Shown here: piece by piece, positions 44,755-58,314 of the stretch
Layout: the number at the start of each line of letters is the position of its first letter
Position numbering within the stretch: position 1 is the first letter of the stretch
DNA from: Limnohabitans sp. 15K
GTDB lineage: Bacteria; Pseudomonadota; Gammaproteobacteria; Burkholderiales; Burkholderiaceae_C
NCBI RefSeq assembly: GCF_002778285.1
Contig: NZ_NESM01000005.1
Span: forward strand, 107,577-171,576
DNA: 64,000 bases
Direction: 5' to 3'
Notes under the pieces: model-generated
The model's database searches: none
Told to the model about the DNA's origin: nothing
Seen by the model: only the letters and a program-made list of their open reading frames with translations
Position numbers and translations under genes: made by a program

Positions 44755-45186
44755 ATGGCGAAAAAAATCGTCGGCTTCATCAAGCTGCAAGTGCCAGCTG
44801 GTAAAGCCAATCCATCACCACCCATCGGTCCAGCATTGGGTCAACGTGGTTTGAACATCATGGAATTCTGCAAGGCGTTCAACGCCCAGACCCAAGGCGT
44901 TGAGCCGGGCCTGCCATTGCCAGTGGTCATCACTGCGTTTGCAGACAAATCCTTCACCTTCATCATCAAAACGCCGCCAGCGGCCACTTTGATCAAGAAG
45001 TCACTGAAGTTGGACAAAGCTTCGACCAAACCAGGTTTGGAAAAAGTGGGCAAGATCACTCGCGCTCAACTGGAAGAAATCGCCAAAGCCAAGATGAAAG
45101 ATCTGACTGCTGCCGACATGGACGCAGCCGTTCGCACCATCGCTGGTACTGCCCGTTCCATGGGCGTGAATGTGGAGGGCGTGTAA
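44755..45186 (+). CDS. rplK: 50S ribosomal protein L11
   Basis: 143 residues from ATG 44755, after AAGGAG. N-terminal [30 protein letters not shown] and C-terminal RNA-binding [17 protein letters not shown]. It forms the stalk base where EF-G and RelA act. Confidence 0.97.
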   Translation: MAKKIVGFIKLQVPAGKANPSPPIGPALGQRGLNIMEFCKAFNAQTQGVEPGLPLPVVITAFADKSFTFIIKTPPAATLIKKSLKLDKASTKPGLEKVGKITRAQLEEIAKAKMKDLTAADMDAAVRTIAGTARSMGVNVEGV

Positions 45187-45882
45187 ATGTCCAAGCTCAC
45201 CAAGAAACAAAAAGCCCTCGTGGGTAAAGTCGACAGCCTGAAGCTGTACGCTCTGTCCGATGCTTTGACCATGGTCAAAGAATGCGCCACTGCCAAGTTT
45301 GACGAGTCCATCGACGTGGCCGTTCAATTGGGCATTGATGCCAAGAAATCTGACCAAGTCGTTCGTGGCGCTGTCGTGTTGCCCAATGGCACCGGTAAAA
45401 CAGCACGCGTGGCCGTGTTCGCCCAGGGCGCCAAAGCTGAAGAAGCGCTGGCTGCTGGCGCTGACGTGGTCGGCATGGACGATTTGGCTGCACGCGTGAA
45501 GGCGGGCGACATGCCATTCGACGTGGTCATTGCTGCTCCAGACGCCATGCGCGTTGTGGGTACTTTGGGTCAGATTCTGGGCCCACGTGGCCTGATGCCT
45601 AACCCCAAAGTCGGCACTGTGACACCTGACGTTGCTACCGCTGTGCGCAACGCCAAGGCTGGTCAAGTCCAGTTCCGCGTTGACAAAGCCGGTATCGTGC
45701 ACGGCACCATCGGTCGCCGTTCATTCGACACAGACAAGTTGCAAGGCAACTTGGCTGCACTGATCGAAGCTCTGGTGAAAGCCAAGCCAGCCACCAGCAA
45801 GGGTGTTTACCTGCGCAAAGTGGCCGTGTCTTCGACCATGGGTGTGGGCGTTCGCGTCGACACGCAATCCATCGCAGCTTGA
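45187..45882 (+). CDS. rplA: 50S ribosomal protein L1
   Basis: 231 residues beginning directly after the rplK stop. Core motifs [36 protein letters not shown] and the C-terminal [11 protein letters not shown]. It forms the mobile L1 stalk and can repress the L11-L1 mRNA. Confidence 0.97.
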   Translation: MSKLTKKQKALVGKVDSLKLYALSDALTMVKECATAKFDESIDVAVQLGIDAKKSDQVVRGAVVLPNGTGKTARVAVFAQGAKAEEALAAGADVVGMDDLAARVKAGDMPFDVVIAAPDAMRVVGTLGQILGPRGLMPNPKVGTVTPDVATAVRNAKAGQVQFRVDKAGIVHGTIGRRSFDTDKLQGNLAALIEALVKAKPATSKGVYLRKVAVSSTMGVGVRVDTQSIAA

Positions 45883-45897
45883 TGGCGATAAAAATTT

Positions 45898-46133
45898 GAG
45901 CGGGTTTTAAAACCTGCTCAATGTGGTGGGCTGCAGACCTTGCAAAAGGACTGCAGGCCATCCAAGACCGTTGGTGCACACACCGCTGTGCTTAATCAAC
46001 AAACCTTCAAGTCCGCTTGAAGGTTTGGGCCAACGCAGATGGCGATCCCGCTGCAGATGGATGAAGATCCTGAACAGTTGGTCGCTGCAAATAGGCGTGT
46101 TTCAGGGGTAACCCGAAAAACACATAAAAAGGA
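45898..46133 (+). ncRNA. L10 autoregulatory leader upstream of rplJ
   Basis: The 258-base gap between rplA and rplJ has the typical L10-leader appearance. The hairpin GAGC...GCTC with GGTTTTAAAACC in the stem is at 45898-45919. Then come complementary CTGCAG elements, a stem AACCTTCAAG/CTTGAAGGTT around TCCG, and the conserved GGCCAACGCAGATGGCGATCC-like segment (broken here to 20 bases) near 46030-46050. In proteobacteria L10-L12 binds such a kink-turn structure to repress rplJL. I assign it by pattern, not by a covariance search. Confidence 0.7.
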
Positions 46134-46140
46134 GTAGACC

Positions 46141-46647
46141 TTGAGTCTGAATCGCAGTGAGAAAGAAGCGGTCATTTCCGAAGTGACCGACCTCGCCGGT
46201 AAAGCTCAAACGCTTGTGATGGCGGAATACCGTGGTATCACGGTCGCTGACATGACCAACCTGCGCGTCAAAGCTCGCAGCCTCGGCGTATCGCTGACGG
46301 TGTTGAAAAACACCTTGGCTCGCCGTGCTGTGACAGGTACGCAGTTTGAAGTTGTCGCCGACCAGATGACCGGTCCGCTGATCTATGGCTTCTCTGAAGA
46401 TGCAGTGGCTGCCGCTAAGGTGGTGGCTGACTTCGCGAAAACCAACGACAAGTTGGTCATTCGTGCAGGTGCATTTGCAGGCAAAGCTTTGGACGTGAAC
46501 GGCGTTAAGCAATTGGCAAACATCCCTTCGAAAGAAGTTTTGTTGGCCCAGTTGTGTGGCTTGTTGATGTCGCCTATGTCGCGTACAGCCGTTGTGCTGG
46601 GTGCGTTGGCGGCCAAAAAAGGCGAAGGCGAAGCTGTTGCCGCTTAA
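46141..46647 (+). CDS. rplJ: 50S ribosomal protein L10
   Basis: 168 residues with a TTG start at 46141 and AAGGAG at 46128-46133. N-terminus [19 protein letters not shown] matches the family. L10 anchors the L7/L12 dimers and is the translational repressor acting on its own leader, so the weak start may aid control. Confidence 0.95.
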   Translation: MSLNRSEKEAVISEVTDLAGKAQTLVMAEYRGITVADMTNLRVKARSLGVSLTVLKNTLARRAVTGTQFEVVADQMTGPLIYGFSEDAVAAAKVVADFAKTNDKLVIRAGAFAGKALDVNGVKQLANIPSKEVLLAQLCGLLMSPMSRTAVVLGALAAKKGEGEAVAA

Positions 46648-46687
46648 GGCCAGCATTCGTGTTTTAACCAATTGTTAGGAAATAAAA

Positions 46688-47062
46688 ATGGCATTCGATA
46701 AAGACGCATTTTTGACCGCGCTGGACAGCATGACGGTCATGGAACTCAACGACCTGGTGAAAGCCATCGAAGAGAAGTTTGGCGTGAGCGCTGCCGCTAT
46801 GGCAGCTCCTGCTGCAGCGGGTGGTGGCGGTGCTGCTGCTGCTGAAGAGAAGACAGAATTCAACGTTGTCTTGTTGGAAGCTGGCGCGAACAAAGTGTCC
46901 GTGATTAAAGCTGTGCGCGAAATCACCGGTCTGGGCTTGAAAGAAGCCAAAGACTTGGTCGACGGCGCTCCTAAAGCAGTCAAAGAAGCCCTGCCTAAAG
47001 CAGACGCTGAAGCTGCTAAGAAGAAGCTGGAAGAAGCTGGCGCCAAGGCCGAACTCAAGTAA
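46688..47062 (+). CDS. rplL: 50S ribosomal protein L7/L12
   Basis: 124 residues. N-terminal dimerisation helix, an Ala/Gly-rich hinge ([16 protein letters not shown], about 39-55) and the C-terminal factor-binding domain with [19 protein letters not shown]. It is the multi-copy stalk protein. Confidence 0.97.
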   Translation: MAFDKDAFLTALDSMTVMELNDLVKAIEEKFGVSAAAMAAPAAAGGGGAAAAEEKTEFNVVLLEAGANKVSVIKAVREITGLGLKEAKDLVDGAPKAVKEALPKADAEAAKKKLEEAGAKAELK

Positions 47063-47076
47063 TTGGGTTTTGTTCC

Positions 47077-47109
47077 AAGGCTGGAGTGCCCGAAAGGGCC
47101 TCCAGCCTT
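47077..47109 (+). terminator. Attenuator-type hairpin between rplL and rpoB
   Basis: AAGGCTGGAG (47077-47086) pairs with CTCCAGCCTT (47100-47109); the inner CCC-GAAA-GGG extends the stem. No long T-run follows, which fits partial termination that adjusts rpoBC to ribosomal protein output. The remaining ~200 bases before rpoB show nothing else clear. Confidence 0.6.
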
Positions 47110-47314
47110 TGGTGCTTGAAGAGCACACCGAAAAGTAGATTGATCTCAGTCTTCTTTCCAGTGTTTTCTGACCCGACTGCAGAAAACCCTTGGTACGGGT
47201 TGCGTGCAATGCGCAATCGTCCGCCAACGCTGGTAGAGGCCAGCCGCCAAGACCGCTGAACGAGCCAAAAACTCGCTCAGCAATCAGTTCTGAAAGATCA
47301 AGCCCGGAGATCTC

Positions 47315-50300
47315 ATGGCCTATTCATACACCGAACGCAAGCGAATCCGCAAAAGTTTCGGCAGCCGCGAAAGCGTGCTCGAAGTTCCTTACCTGCTGCA
47401 AATGCAAAAAGACGCTTACACGTCCTTCTTGCAAGCAGGTGTTGTTTCATCCAAACGCACACACGAGGGTTTACAAGCCGCATTTGAGTCTGCTTTCCCG
47501 ATCGTGTCCCACAACGGTTTTGTGGAGATGAAATTCGTCGAGTACAACCTCGCCAAGCCAGCGTTTGACGTGCGCGAATGCCAGACCCGTGGTCTGACCT
47601 TCTCGTCGGCTGTGCGTGCGCGTGTTCAGCTCATCATTTACGACCGCGATTCCTCGACCTCACAAAACAAAGTGGTCAAAGAAGTGAAAGAGCAAGAGGT
47701 CTACATGGGCGAAGTGCCCCTGATGACCGACAAAGGCTCTTTCATCATCAACGGTACAGAGCGCGTGATCGTGTCTCAGTTGCACCGTTCGCCAGGCGTG
47801 TTCTTTGAGCACGACAAGGGCAAGACCCACAGCTCTGGCAAATTGCTGTTTTCTGCCCGCATCATCCCTTACCGCGGTTCGTGGCTCGACTTCGAATTCG
47901 ACCCCAAAGACATCTTGTATTTCCGCGTCGACCGTCGTCGCAAGATGCCTGTGTCGATTCTGCTCAAGGCCATTGGCTTGAACCCTGAGTCGATCCTGGC
48001 GAACTTCTTCGTCAACGACAATTTCCGTCTGATGGACAGCGGTGCACAAATGGAATTTGTGGCCGAGCGTCTGCGCGGCGAAGTGGCACGTTTTGACATC
48101 ACCGACAAGTCCGGCAAAGTGGTGGTGGCCAAAGACAAGCGCATCACCGTTCGTCACACCCGTGAACTCGAGCAATCGGGCACCACACACATCAGCGTGC
48201 CAGAAGACTACTTGCTCGGCCGTGTGGTCGCACGCAGCATTGTCGAAGCCGACACCGGCGAGATCATTGCCAAGGCCAACGAAGAGTTGACCGAAGCGCT
48301 GCTGAAAAAGCTGCGCACTTCAGGCATTCAAGACTTGCCTTGCATCTATACCAACGAACTCGACCAGGGCGCGTACATTTCGCAAACCCTGCGTATCGAC
48401 GAAACCGTTGACGAATTCGCTGCACGCGTGGCCATCTACCGCATGATGCGTCCTGGCGAGCCGCCAACTGAAGACGCTGTGCAAGCCCTGTTCCAGCGCT
48501 TGTTCTACAACCCCGATACATACGATCTGTCCCGCGTTGGCCGCATGAAGTTCAACGCCCGTGTGGGTCGTCCAGACTCCACAGGCCCCATGGTCTTGAC
48601 CAACGAAGACATCTTGGCTGTGGTCAAGATCTTGGTGGACCTGCGCAACGGCAACGGCGAAGTCGATGACATCGACCACTTGGGCAACCGCCGCGTGCGT
48701 TGCGTGGGCGAATTGGCTGAAAACCAATACCGCACAGGTTTGGCACGTATCGAAAAAGCTGTGAAAGAGCGTTTGGGTCAAGCTGAGCAAGAGCCACTCA
48801 TGCCGCATGACCTGATCAACTCCAAGCCCATCTCGGCTGCGTTGAAAGAGTTCTTTGGCGCATCGCAGTTGTCTCAGTTCATGGACCAGACCAACCCTCT
48901 GGCCGAGATCACCCACAAGCGCCGTGTTTCGGCCCTTGGCCCAGGTGGTTTGACCCGCGAACGTGCAGGCTTTGAAGTGCGTGACGTGCACGTGACCCAC
49001 TACGGTCGTGTTTGCCCTATCGAGACACCTGAAGGTCCAAACATCGGTTTGATCAACTCGCTGGCTTTGTACGCCCGCTTGAACGAGTACGGTTTCATTG
49101 AAACCCCGTACCGTCAAGTGATCGACGGCAAAGTCACAATGAACATCGATTACCTGTCGGCCATCGAAGAAGGCAAGTACGTCATTGCCCAGGCCAACGC
49201 GGCTTTGGACAAAGACGGCAAGCTGACGGGCGACTTGGTGTCTGCCCGTGAAAAAGGTGAATCCATCCTGTGCGGTGCCGAGCGCATTCAGTACATGGAC
49301 GTGTCGCCTGCCCAGATCGTGTCGGTTGCGGCATCTCTGGTGCCATTCCTCGAGCACGACGACGCCAACCGCGCTTTGATGGGTGCGAACATGTCGCGTC
49401 AGGCCGTGCCTGTGCTTCGCCCTGAAAAGCCCATGGTCGGTACCGGTATCGAGCGCGTCGCAGCGGTCGACTCCGGCACCGTGGTCACAGCCACCCGTGG
49501 CGGTATCGTGGATTACGTCGATGCGACCCGCATCGTGATCCGCGTGAACGACGCTGAAGCTTTGGCTGGCGAAGTGGGTGTGGACATCTACAACCTGATC
49601 AAGTACCAGCGTTCCAACCAGAACACCAACATCCACCAGCGCCCCATCGTCAAGCGTGGCGACAAGCTGGCCAAGGGTGACGTGATTGCCGACGGCGCAT
49701 CCACCGACCTGGGCGAAATCGCCATTGGTCAGAACATGCTGATCGCCTTCATGCCTTGGAACGGCTACAACTTCGAAGACTCGATCTTGATCTCTGAGCG
49801 TGTGGTGTCGGAAGACCGCTACACCTCGATCCACATCGAAGAACTCGTGGTCATGGCCCGTGACACCAAGTTGGGTGCCGAAGAAATTTCGCGCGACATC
49901 CCCAACTTGTCCGAGCAGCAACTGGGCCGTCTGGACGACTCCGGCATCATCTACGTGGGTGCAGAAGTGCAACCTGGCGATGTCTTGGTCGGCAAGGTCA
50001 CGCCCAAGGGCGAGACCACCCTCACGCCTGAAGAGAAACTGCTGCGCGCCATCTTCGGCGAAAAAGCCAGCGATGTGAAAGACACCTCGCTGCGCGTGGA
50101 CCAGGGCTCGCAAGGCACCGTGATCGACGTGCAGGTCTTCACCCGCGAAGGCATCGTGCGCGACAAGCGTGCTCAGCAGATCATCGACGATGAACTCAAG
50201 CGTTTCCGCTTGGACCTGAACGACCAGCTGCGCATTGTGGAAGCCGATGCATTTGACCGTATCGAGAAATTGCTGATTGGCCGCGTGGCCAACGGCGGCC

Positions 50301-51439
50301 CTCAGAAACTGGCCAAAGGCACCAAGCTCGACAAGGCCTACATGGATTCGGTCGAGAAGTTCCACTGGTTCGACATCCGCCCTGCGGAAGACGAAGTGGC
50401 CATGCAACTCGAGTCCATCAAGAACTCGCTGGAGCAAACCCGTCACAGCTTCGATTTGTCTTTTGAAGAAAAGCGCAAGAAGTTGACCCAAGGCGACGAG
50501 TTGCCTGCTGGCGTGCTCAAAATGGTCAAGGTTTATCTGGCCGTCAAGCGTCGCTTGCAGCCCGGTGACAAGATGGCCGGCCGTCACGGCAACAAGGGTG
50601 TGGTCTCCAAGATCGTCCCTGTTGAAGACATGCCTTACATGGCCGACGGCACCCCTGCGGACATCGTGTTGAACCCCTTGGGCGTTCCTTCACGTATGAA
50701 CGTGGGTCAGGTGCTGGAAGTCCACTTGGGTTGGGCCGGCAAAGGCATTGGCCAGCGCATTGGCAACATGTTGCAAGCCGAAACCCAGCGCCTGGAAAAG
50801 ATTGCCGATCTGCGCAAGTTGTTCGAGCAGTTGTACAACAGCATGGGCCGCAAAGAAGACTTGTCGCAACTGAGCGACGACGAAATTTTGTCCATGGCTG
50901 GCAACCTCAAAGAAGGTTTCCCATTCGCCACGCCCGTCTTCGACGGTGCTGCTGAAGAAGAAATCCGCGCCATGCTGCACCTGGCTTACCCAGAAGACTT
51001 GGCAAAGGCCAAGGGCCTGACAGCCACACGCACACAAGCCAACTTGTTTGACGGCCGCACAGGCGATGCCTTTGACCGTCCAACCACCATTGGCTACATG
51101 CACTTCTTGAAGCTGCACCACTTGGTGGACGACAAGATGCACGCCCGTTCGACCGGTCCTTACAGCTTGGTCACGCAGCAGCCGCTGGGTGGTAAAGCAC
51201 AGTTCGGTGGTCAGCGTTTCGGTGAGATGGAAGTGTGGGCGCTGGAAGCGTATGGCGCCTCTTACGTTCTGCAAGAGATGCTCACCGTGAAGTCCGATGA
51301 CGTGCAAGGCCGTACCAAGGTGTACGAGAGCATCGTCAAAGGCGAACACTCCATCGAAGCGGGCATGCCCGAGTCGTTCAACGTGCTGGTCAAGGAAATC
51401 CGTTCGCTGGGCCTTGACATCGAGCTCGAGCGTTCTTAA
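47315..51439 (+). CDS. rpoB: RNA polymerase beta subunit
   Basis: 1374 residues, full length. N-terminus [23 protein letters not shown]. The rifampicin-binding region contains [27 protein letters not shown] (two adjacent blocks) with the standard sensitive residues. The hybrid-binding motif [10 protein letters not shown] and the C-terminal clamp [16 protein letters not shown] are intact. Followed by rpoC after 23 bases. Confidence 0.99.
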   Translation: MAYSYTERKRIRKSFGSRESVLEVPYLLQMQKDAYTSFLQAGVVSSKRTHEGLQAAFESAFPIVSHNGFVEMKFVEYNLAKPAFDVRECQTRGLTFSSAVRARVQLIIYDRDSSTSQNKVVKEVKEQEVYMGEVPLMTDKGSFIINGTERVIVSQLHRSPGVFFEHDKGKTHSSGKLLFSARIIPYRGSWLDFEFDPKDILYFRVDRRRKMPVSILLKAIGLNPESILANFFVNDNFRLMDSGAQMEFVAERLRGEVARFDITDKSGKVVVAKDKRITVRHTRELEQSGTTHISVPEDYLLGRVVARSIVEADTGEIIAKANEELTEALLKKLRTSGIQDLPCIYTNELDQGAYISQTLRIDETVDEFAARVAIYRMMRPGEPPTEDAVQALFQRLFYNPDTYDLSRVGRMKFNARVGRPDSTGPMVLTNEDILAVVKILVDLRNGNGEVDDIDHLGNRRVRCVGELAENQYRTGLARIEKAVKERLGQAEQEPLMPHDLINSKPISAALKEFFGASQLSQFMDQTNPLAEITHKRRVSALGPGGLTRERAGFEVRDVHVTHYGRVCPIETPEGPNIGLINSLALYARLNEYGFIETPYRQVIDGKVTMNIDYLSAIEEGKYVIAQANAALDKDGKLTGDLVSAREKGESILCGAERIQYMDVSPAQIVSVAASLVPFLEHDDANRALMGANMSRQAVPVLRPEKPMVGTGIERVAAVDSGTVVTATRGGIVDYVDATRIVIRVNDAEALAGEVGVDIYNLIKYQRSNQNTNIHQRPIVKRGDKLAKGDVIADGASTDLGEIAIGQNMLIAFMPWNGYNFEDSILISERVVSEDRYTSIHIEELVVMARDTKLGAEEISRDIPNLSEQQLGRLDDSGIIYVGAEVQPGDVLVGKVTPKGETTLTPEEKLLRAIFGEKASDVKDTSLRVDQGSQGTVIDVQVFTREGIVRDKRAQQIIDDELKRFRLDLNDQLRIVEADAFDRIEKLLIGRVANGGPQKLAKGTKLDKAYMDSVEKFHWFDIRPAEDEVAMQLESIKNSLEQTRHSFDLSFEEKRKKLTQGDELPAGVLKMVKVYLAVKRRLQPGDKMAGRHGNKGVVSKIVPVEDMPYMADGTPADIVLNPLGVPSRMNVGQVLEVHLGWAGKGIGQRIGNMLQAETQRLEKIADLRKLFEQLYNSMGRKEDLSQLSDDEILSMAGNLKEGFPFATPVFDGAAEEEIRAMLHLAYPEDLAKAKGLTATRTQANLFDGRTGDAFDRPTTIGYMHFLKLHHLVDDKMHARSTGPYSLVTQQPLGGKAQFGGQRFGEMEVWALEAYGASYVLQEMLTVKSDDVQGRTKVYESIVKGEHSIEAGMPESFNVLVKEIRSLGLDIELERS

Positions 51440-51462
51440 TTCACAGGCAAAGGATTTAAACC

Positions 51463-55677
<4,215 letters not shown>

Positions 55678-55683
55678 GTGACG

Positions 55684-55751
55684 CGTTCACCCTTCGCACG
55701 GTGAACGATGTGAACAGCCCCTGCACCGTTTCGCGGTCAGGGGCTGTTTTT
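55684..55751 (+). terminator. Tandem terminator after rpoC
   Basis: A first hairpin CGTTCACC/GGTGAACG (55684-55707) is followed by AGCCCCTG/CAGGGGCT (55716-55745) with GTTTTTAT directly after it. The second is a canonical intrinsic terminator. Confidence 0.9.
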
Positions 55752-55779
55752 ATGGTGAAGGTTCAACAAAGGTGAAAGC

Positions 55780-56343
55780 ATGGAAGCGTTGATCTTTGGC
55801 TTGCTAATGGCCATCGCCTTGTTTTGGGCTGTCGGGGCGCACAACCGCTTGGTGCGATTGCGTGCCGAAGTGGTTCGGCAGTGGGACAGTGTCGATGCCG
55901 TTTGGTTGCGTTTGCTGGTTCGGTTGCAAGGCGGCATTGCTGCGCGCCAATCGCTGGTCGCCCCACCTGTGGGCGAAGGTGTGGCTGAAGGTGAGGGCGA
56001 GCTTCAAGCCTTGCAGTCGGCTTGTGACGAGTTGATAGAAGCCTTGCTGCAAGCCCGTTTGCAACCTTTGGCTGTTGATGGGCAAAAGCAATTACTGGCT
56101 TTGCACCAAAAAGTGGTGCTAGAAATTCGCGCATTGCTGCAGACAGACAACGAAGCGGTCAAGCCCGATCTGGAGATTGCTTTGAGCCGGATGCGCCAAA
56201 CACTGCCTGCCGCCTTGATTCCTTACCATGTTGCCGTGGCCACTTACAACGACGCCTTGGCCATGCAGCCCGCCGCTTGGCTGGCAAAGCGTCTAGGGCT
56301 TCAGCCCGCCACCAAAATGGATTTGTCGGTGAGTGCCAGCTGA
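55780..56343 (+). CDS. LemA-family-like protein
   Basis: 187 residues. One N-terminal membrane helix (about 4-18) followed by the LemA-type start of the helical domain: HNRLVRLRAEVVRQWDSVDAVWLRLLVRL, then a long helical region and the late block YHVAVATYNDALAMQPAAWLAKRLGL that resembles the LemA C-terminal YN-x-x-x-x-x-PS-x-x-A segment. Function of LemA proteins is poorly defined. No TPM-domain or peptidase partner gene, often seen with LemA, is present. It may be cotranscribed with rsmB. Confidence 0.7.
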   Translation: MEALIFGLLMAIALFWAVGAHNRLVRLRAEVVRQWDSVDAVWLRLLVRLQGGIAARQSLVAPPVGEGVAEGEGELQALQSACDELIEALLQARLQPLAVDGQKQLLALHQKVVLEIRALLQTDNEAVKPDLEIALSRMRQTLPAALIPYHVAVATYNDALAMQPAAWLAKRLGLQPATKMDLSVSAS

Positions 56344-56362
56344 GACCGCTCTGAGATCAACC

Positions 56363-57718
56363 ATGAAACAACACGATGCCATTCATGCCCAAGCCGTGCA
56401 AGGGCAGTCGCCACCGCTGTGGCGATTGCTCCAAGGCACTGCAGCTGCTGTGCAAGCCATGCGCCAAGGGCGCTCGCTCACGGCGCAGCTGGACACTGTG
56501 CCTGCTGAGCTGCGACCCGGTGTGCAAGCGCTGAGTTTTCAGGTCCTGCGGCAGCTGGGCCGAGCCACGGCCTTGCGTCAACTGCTGGCCAGCAAAACAC
56601 CACCGCCCGCGGTCGATGCCTTGCTCTGCAGTGCGCTGGCACTTTGCTGGAACGATGAACTGGCGCTCTACCCCATCCATACCTTGGTCAACCAAGCCGT
56701 CGAGGCCGCACGCCAACAACGCACCACACAAGCACAAAGCGGTTTCGTCAATGCCTGTTTGCGTCGTTTTATGCGTGAACGTGAGGCCTTGGTGCAAAGC
56801 ACAGACGCAGACCCCCAAGCGCAATGGAACCATCCACGGTGGTGGGTGGAACGTTTGCAGGCAGACCACCCTTTGCATTGGCAGACGCTCTTGTCGCTCG
56901 CCCAAACACCTGCACCCATGACGCTGCGGGTCAACACCCGGCACCACAGTGTGGCTGCTTACCAAAACCAGTTGACCGCCCTAGGGGTGTCATCCAAAGC
57001 CGTGGGCGCGCAAGGTTTGCAGTTGAGCAAAGCCTTGCCCGTGAACCAATTGCCCGGTTTTGCCGCAGGCCATGTGTCGGTTCAAGATGCTGCTGCGCAA
57101 TTGGCTGCGCCCCTGTTGATGCAGGAGATGGACACCCAAAAGGCATGGCGAATTCTGGATGCGTGTGCCGCGCCGGGTGGAAAAACGGGCCATTTGCTGG
57201 AGTTGTATCCCCAAGCCCATGTGCTGGCTTTGGATGTGGATGCTTCGCGTTGCGAGCGTATCCATCAAAATTTGCAGCGCCTAGGCTTGCAAGCCCAAGT
57301 GAAAGCCGCCGATGCGGGGCAGCCCGCTGCATGGTGGGATGGCCAGCTGTTGGATGCCATCTTGTTGGACGCGCCTTGCACGGCATCGGGTATTGTGCGT
57401 CGGCACCCCGATGTGCGTTGGTTGCGCCGACCGACCGACAGTGGCCAGTTGGCCCAAACACAGGCCATGTTGCTCAAGGCCCTGTGGCCCTTGCTCAAGC
57501 CAGGTGGCCGCCTGCTGTATTGCACCTGCTCGGTTTTCAAGGCCGAGGGCGACGAGACGGTGCAAGCGTTTCTTCAGCGCAACACAGATGCCCAATTACG
57601 CCCCTCGCCGGGCCATTTGATACCCGGTCAGGCCCCCGCAAGCCTGCCAGTCGATCACAATCCCATGGGTGAACACGATGGGTTTTATTACGCACTGCTG
57701 GAAAAGCGTCGGGGCTGA
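56363..57718 (+). CDS. rsmB: 16S rRNA (cytosine-967-C5)-methyltransferase RsmB
   Basis: 451 residues from ATG 56363; a GTG at 56333 adds ten residues inside the preceding gene. An N-terminal NusB-like RNA-binding domain (about 20-150) is followed by a SAM methyltransferase. SAM site ILDACAAPGGKTGHLLEL, motif IV LLDAPCTASGIVRRHPDVRW and motif VI LLYCTCSVFKAEGD give the two catalytic Cys. Its 3' end overlaps the DUF4390 gene. Confidence 0.95.
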   Translation: MKQHDAIHAQAVQGQSPPLWRLLQGTAAAVQAMRQGRSLTAQLDTVPAELRPGVQALSFQVLRQLGRATALRQLLASKTPPPAVDALLCSALALCWNDELALYPIHTLVNQAVEAARQQRTTQAQSGFVNACLRRFMREREALVQSTDADPQAQWNHPRWWVERLQADHPLHWQTLLSLAQTPAPMTLRVNTRHHSVAAYQNQLTALGVSSKAVGAQGLQLSKALPVNQLPGFAAGHVSVQDAAAQLAAPLLMQEMDTQKAWRILDACAAPGGKTGHLLELYPQAHVLALDVDASRCERIHQNLQRLGLQAQVKAADAGQPAAWWDGQLLDAILLDAPCTASGIVRRHPDVRWLRRPTDSGQLAQTQAMLLKALWPLLKPGGRLLYCTCSVFKAEGDETVQAFLQRNTDAQLRPSPGHLIPGQAPASLPVDHNPMGEHDGFYYALLEKRRG

Positions 57719-58313
57719 ACTCCGGCGTGCTTTGTGCTGGGTCCTAGGGGCCTGGCTCCTGACTGCGTCTGCAGCTTGGGCCCAGACCTCTTTGGCAGAG
57801 CTCACTGAATTGCACGCCGAGCGGCGTGATGCTGCGCTTTATTTGACCGCCCAGCTCAAGCTGGAGTTGGCACCAGCCGTTGAAGACGCCTTGGTCAAAG
57901 GGCTGGCCGTTCATTTTGTGGCTGAGGCCGAGGTCATGCGTGACCGCTGGTACTGGTATGACCTCAAAGTGGGCACAGCCTACCGTTATTACCGATTGGC
58001 ATTTCAACCCCTCACACGCCGCTGGCGTTTGAACGTGTCCAATGAGCCCATTTCTGGGACGGGCCTGGCCGGGAGCATTTCACAAAGTTTTGAAAACCTG
58101 TCCGACGCGTTGGCTGTGATCCGGCGTCAGTCCGGCTGGAAAATCGCCGAAATGGCCGATGTTTCCACCGATGCCCGCCAATATGTGGCGTACCGATTTC
58201 GGTTGGACATCTCGCAGCTGCCAAGGCCGTTTCAGATCGCGGCAGGCAACCAGGCCGAATGGTCCATGAGCGTGGCCAAGCAAATGCGCTTGACCGCTGA
58301 CATGGTGCGCTGA
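57678..58313 (+). CDS. DUF4390 family exported protein
   Basis: 211 residues from ATG 57678 (GTG 57669 is an alternative), overlapping rsmB by 41 bases. Hydrophobic signal segment at about 18-36 ending AAWAQ. The mature part has the DUF4390 pattern with DRWYWYDLKVGTAYRYYRLAFQPLTRRW and a C-terminal YRFRLDISQLPRPFQI. Its role is unknown. It is consistently found between rsmB and ntrY in Burkholderiales, suggesting a periplasmic partner of the NtrY kinase. Its stop is one base before the ntrY start region. Confidence 0.85.
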   Translation: MGFITHCWKSVGAELRRALCWVLGAWLLTASAAWAQTSLAELTELHAERRDAALYLTAQLKLELAPAVEDALVKGLAVHFVAEAEVMRDRWYWYDLKVGTAYRYYRLAFQPLTRRWRLNVSNEPISGTGLAGSISQSFENLSDALAVIRRQSGWKIAEMADVSTDARQYVAYRFRLDISQLPRPFQIAAGNQAEWSMSVAKQMRLTADMVR

Positions 58314-58314
58314 G

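Noticed and set aside
48320..50587. 755-codon open frame on the minus strand
   Set aside because: It is the antisense shadow of rpoB, caused by strong codon bias. No ribosome site and no family similarity.
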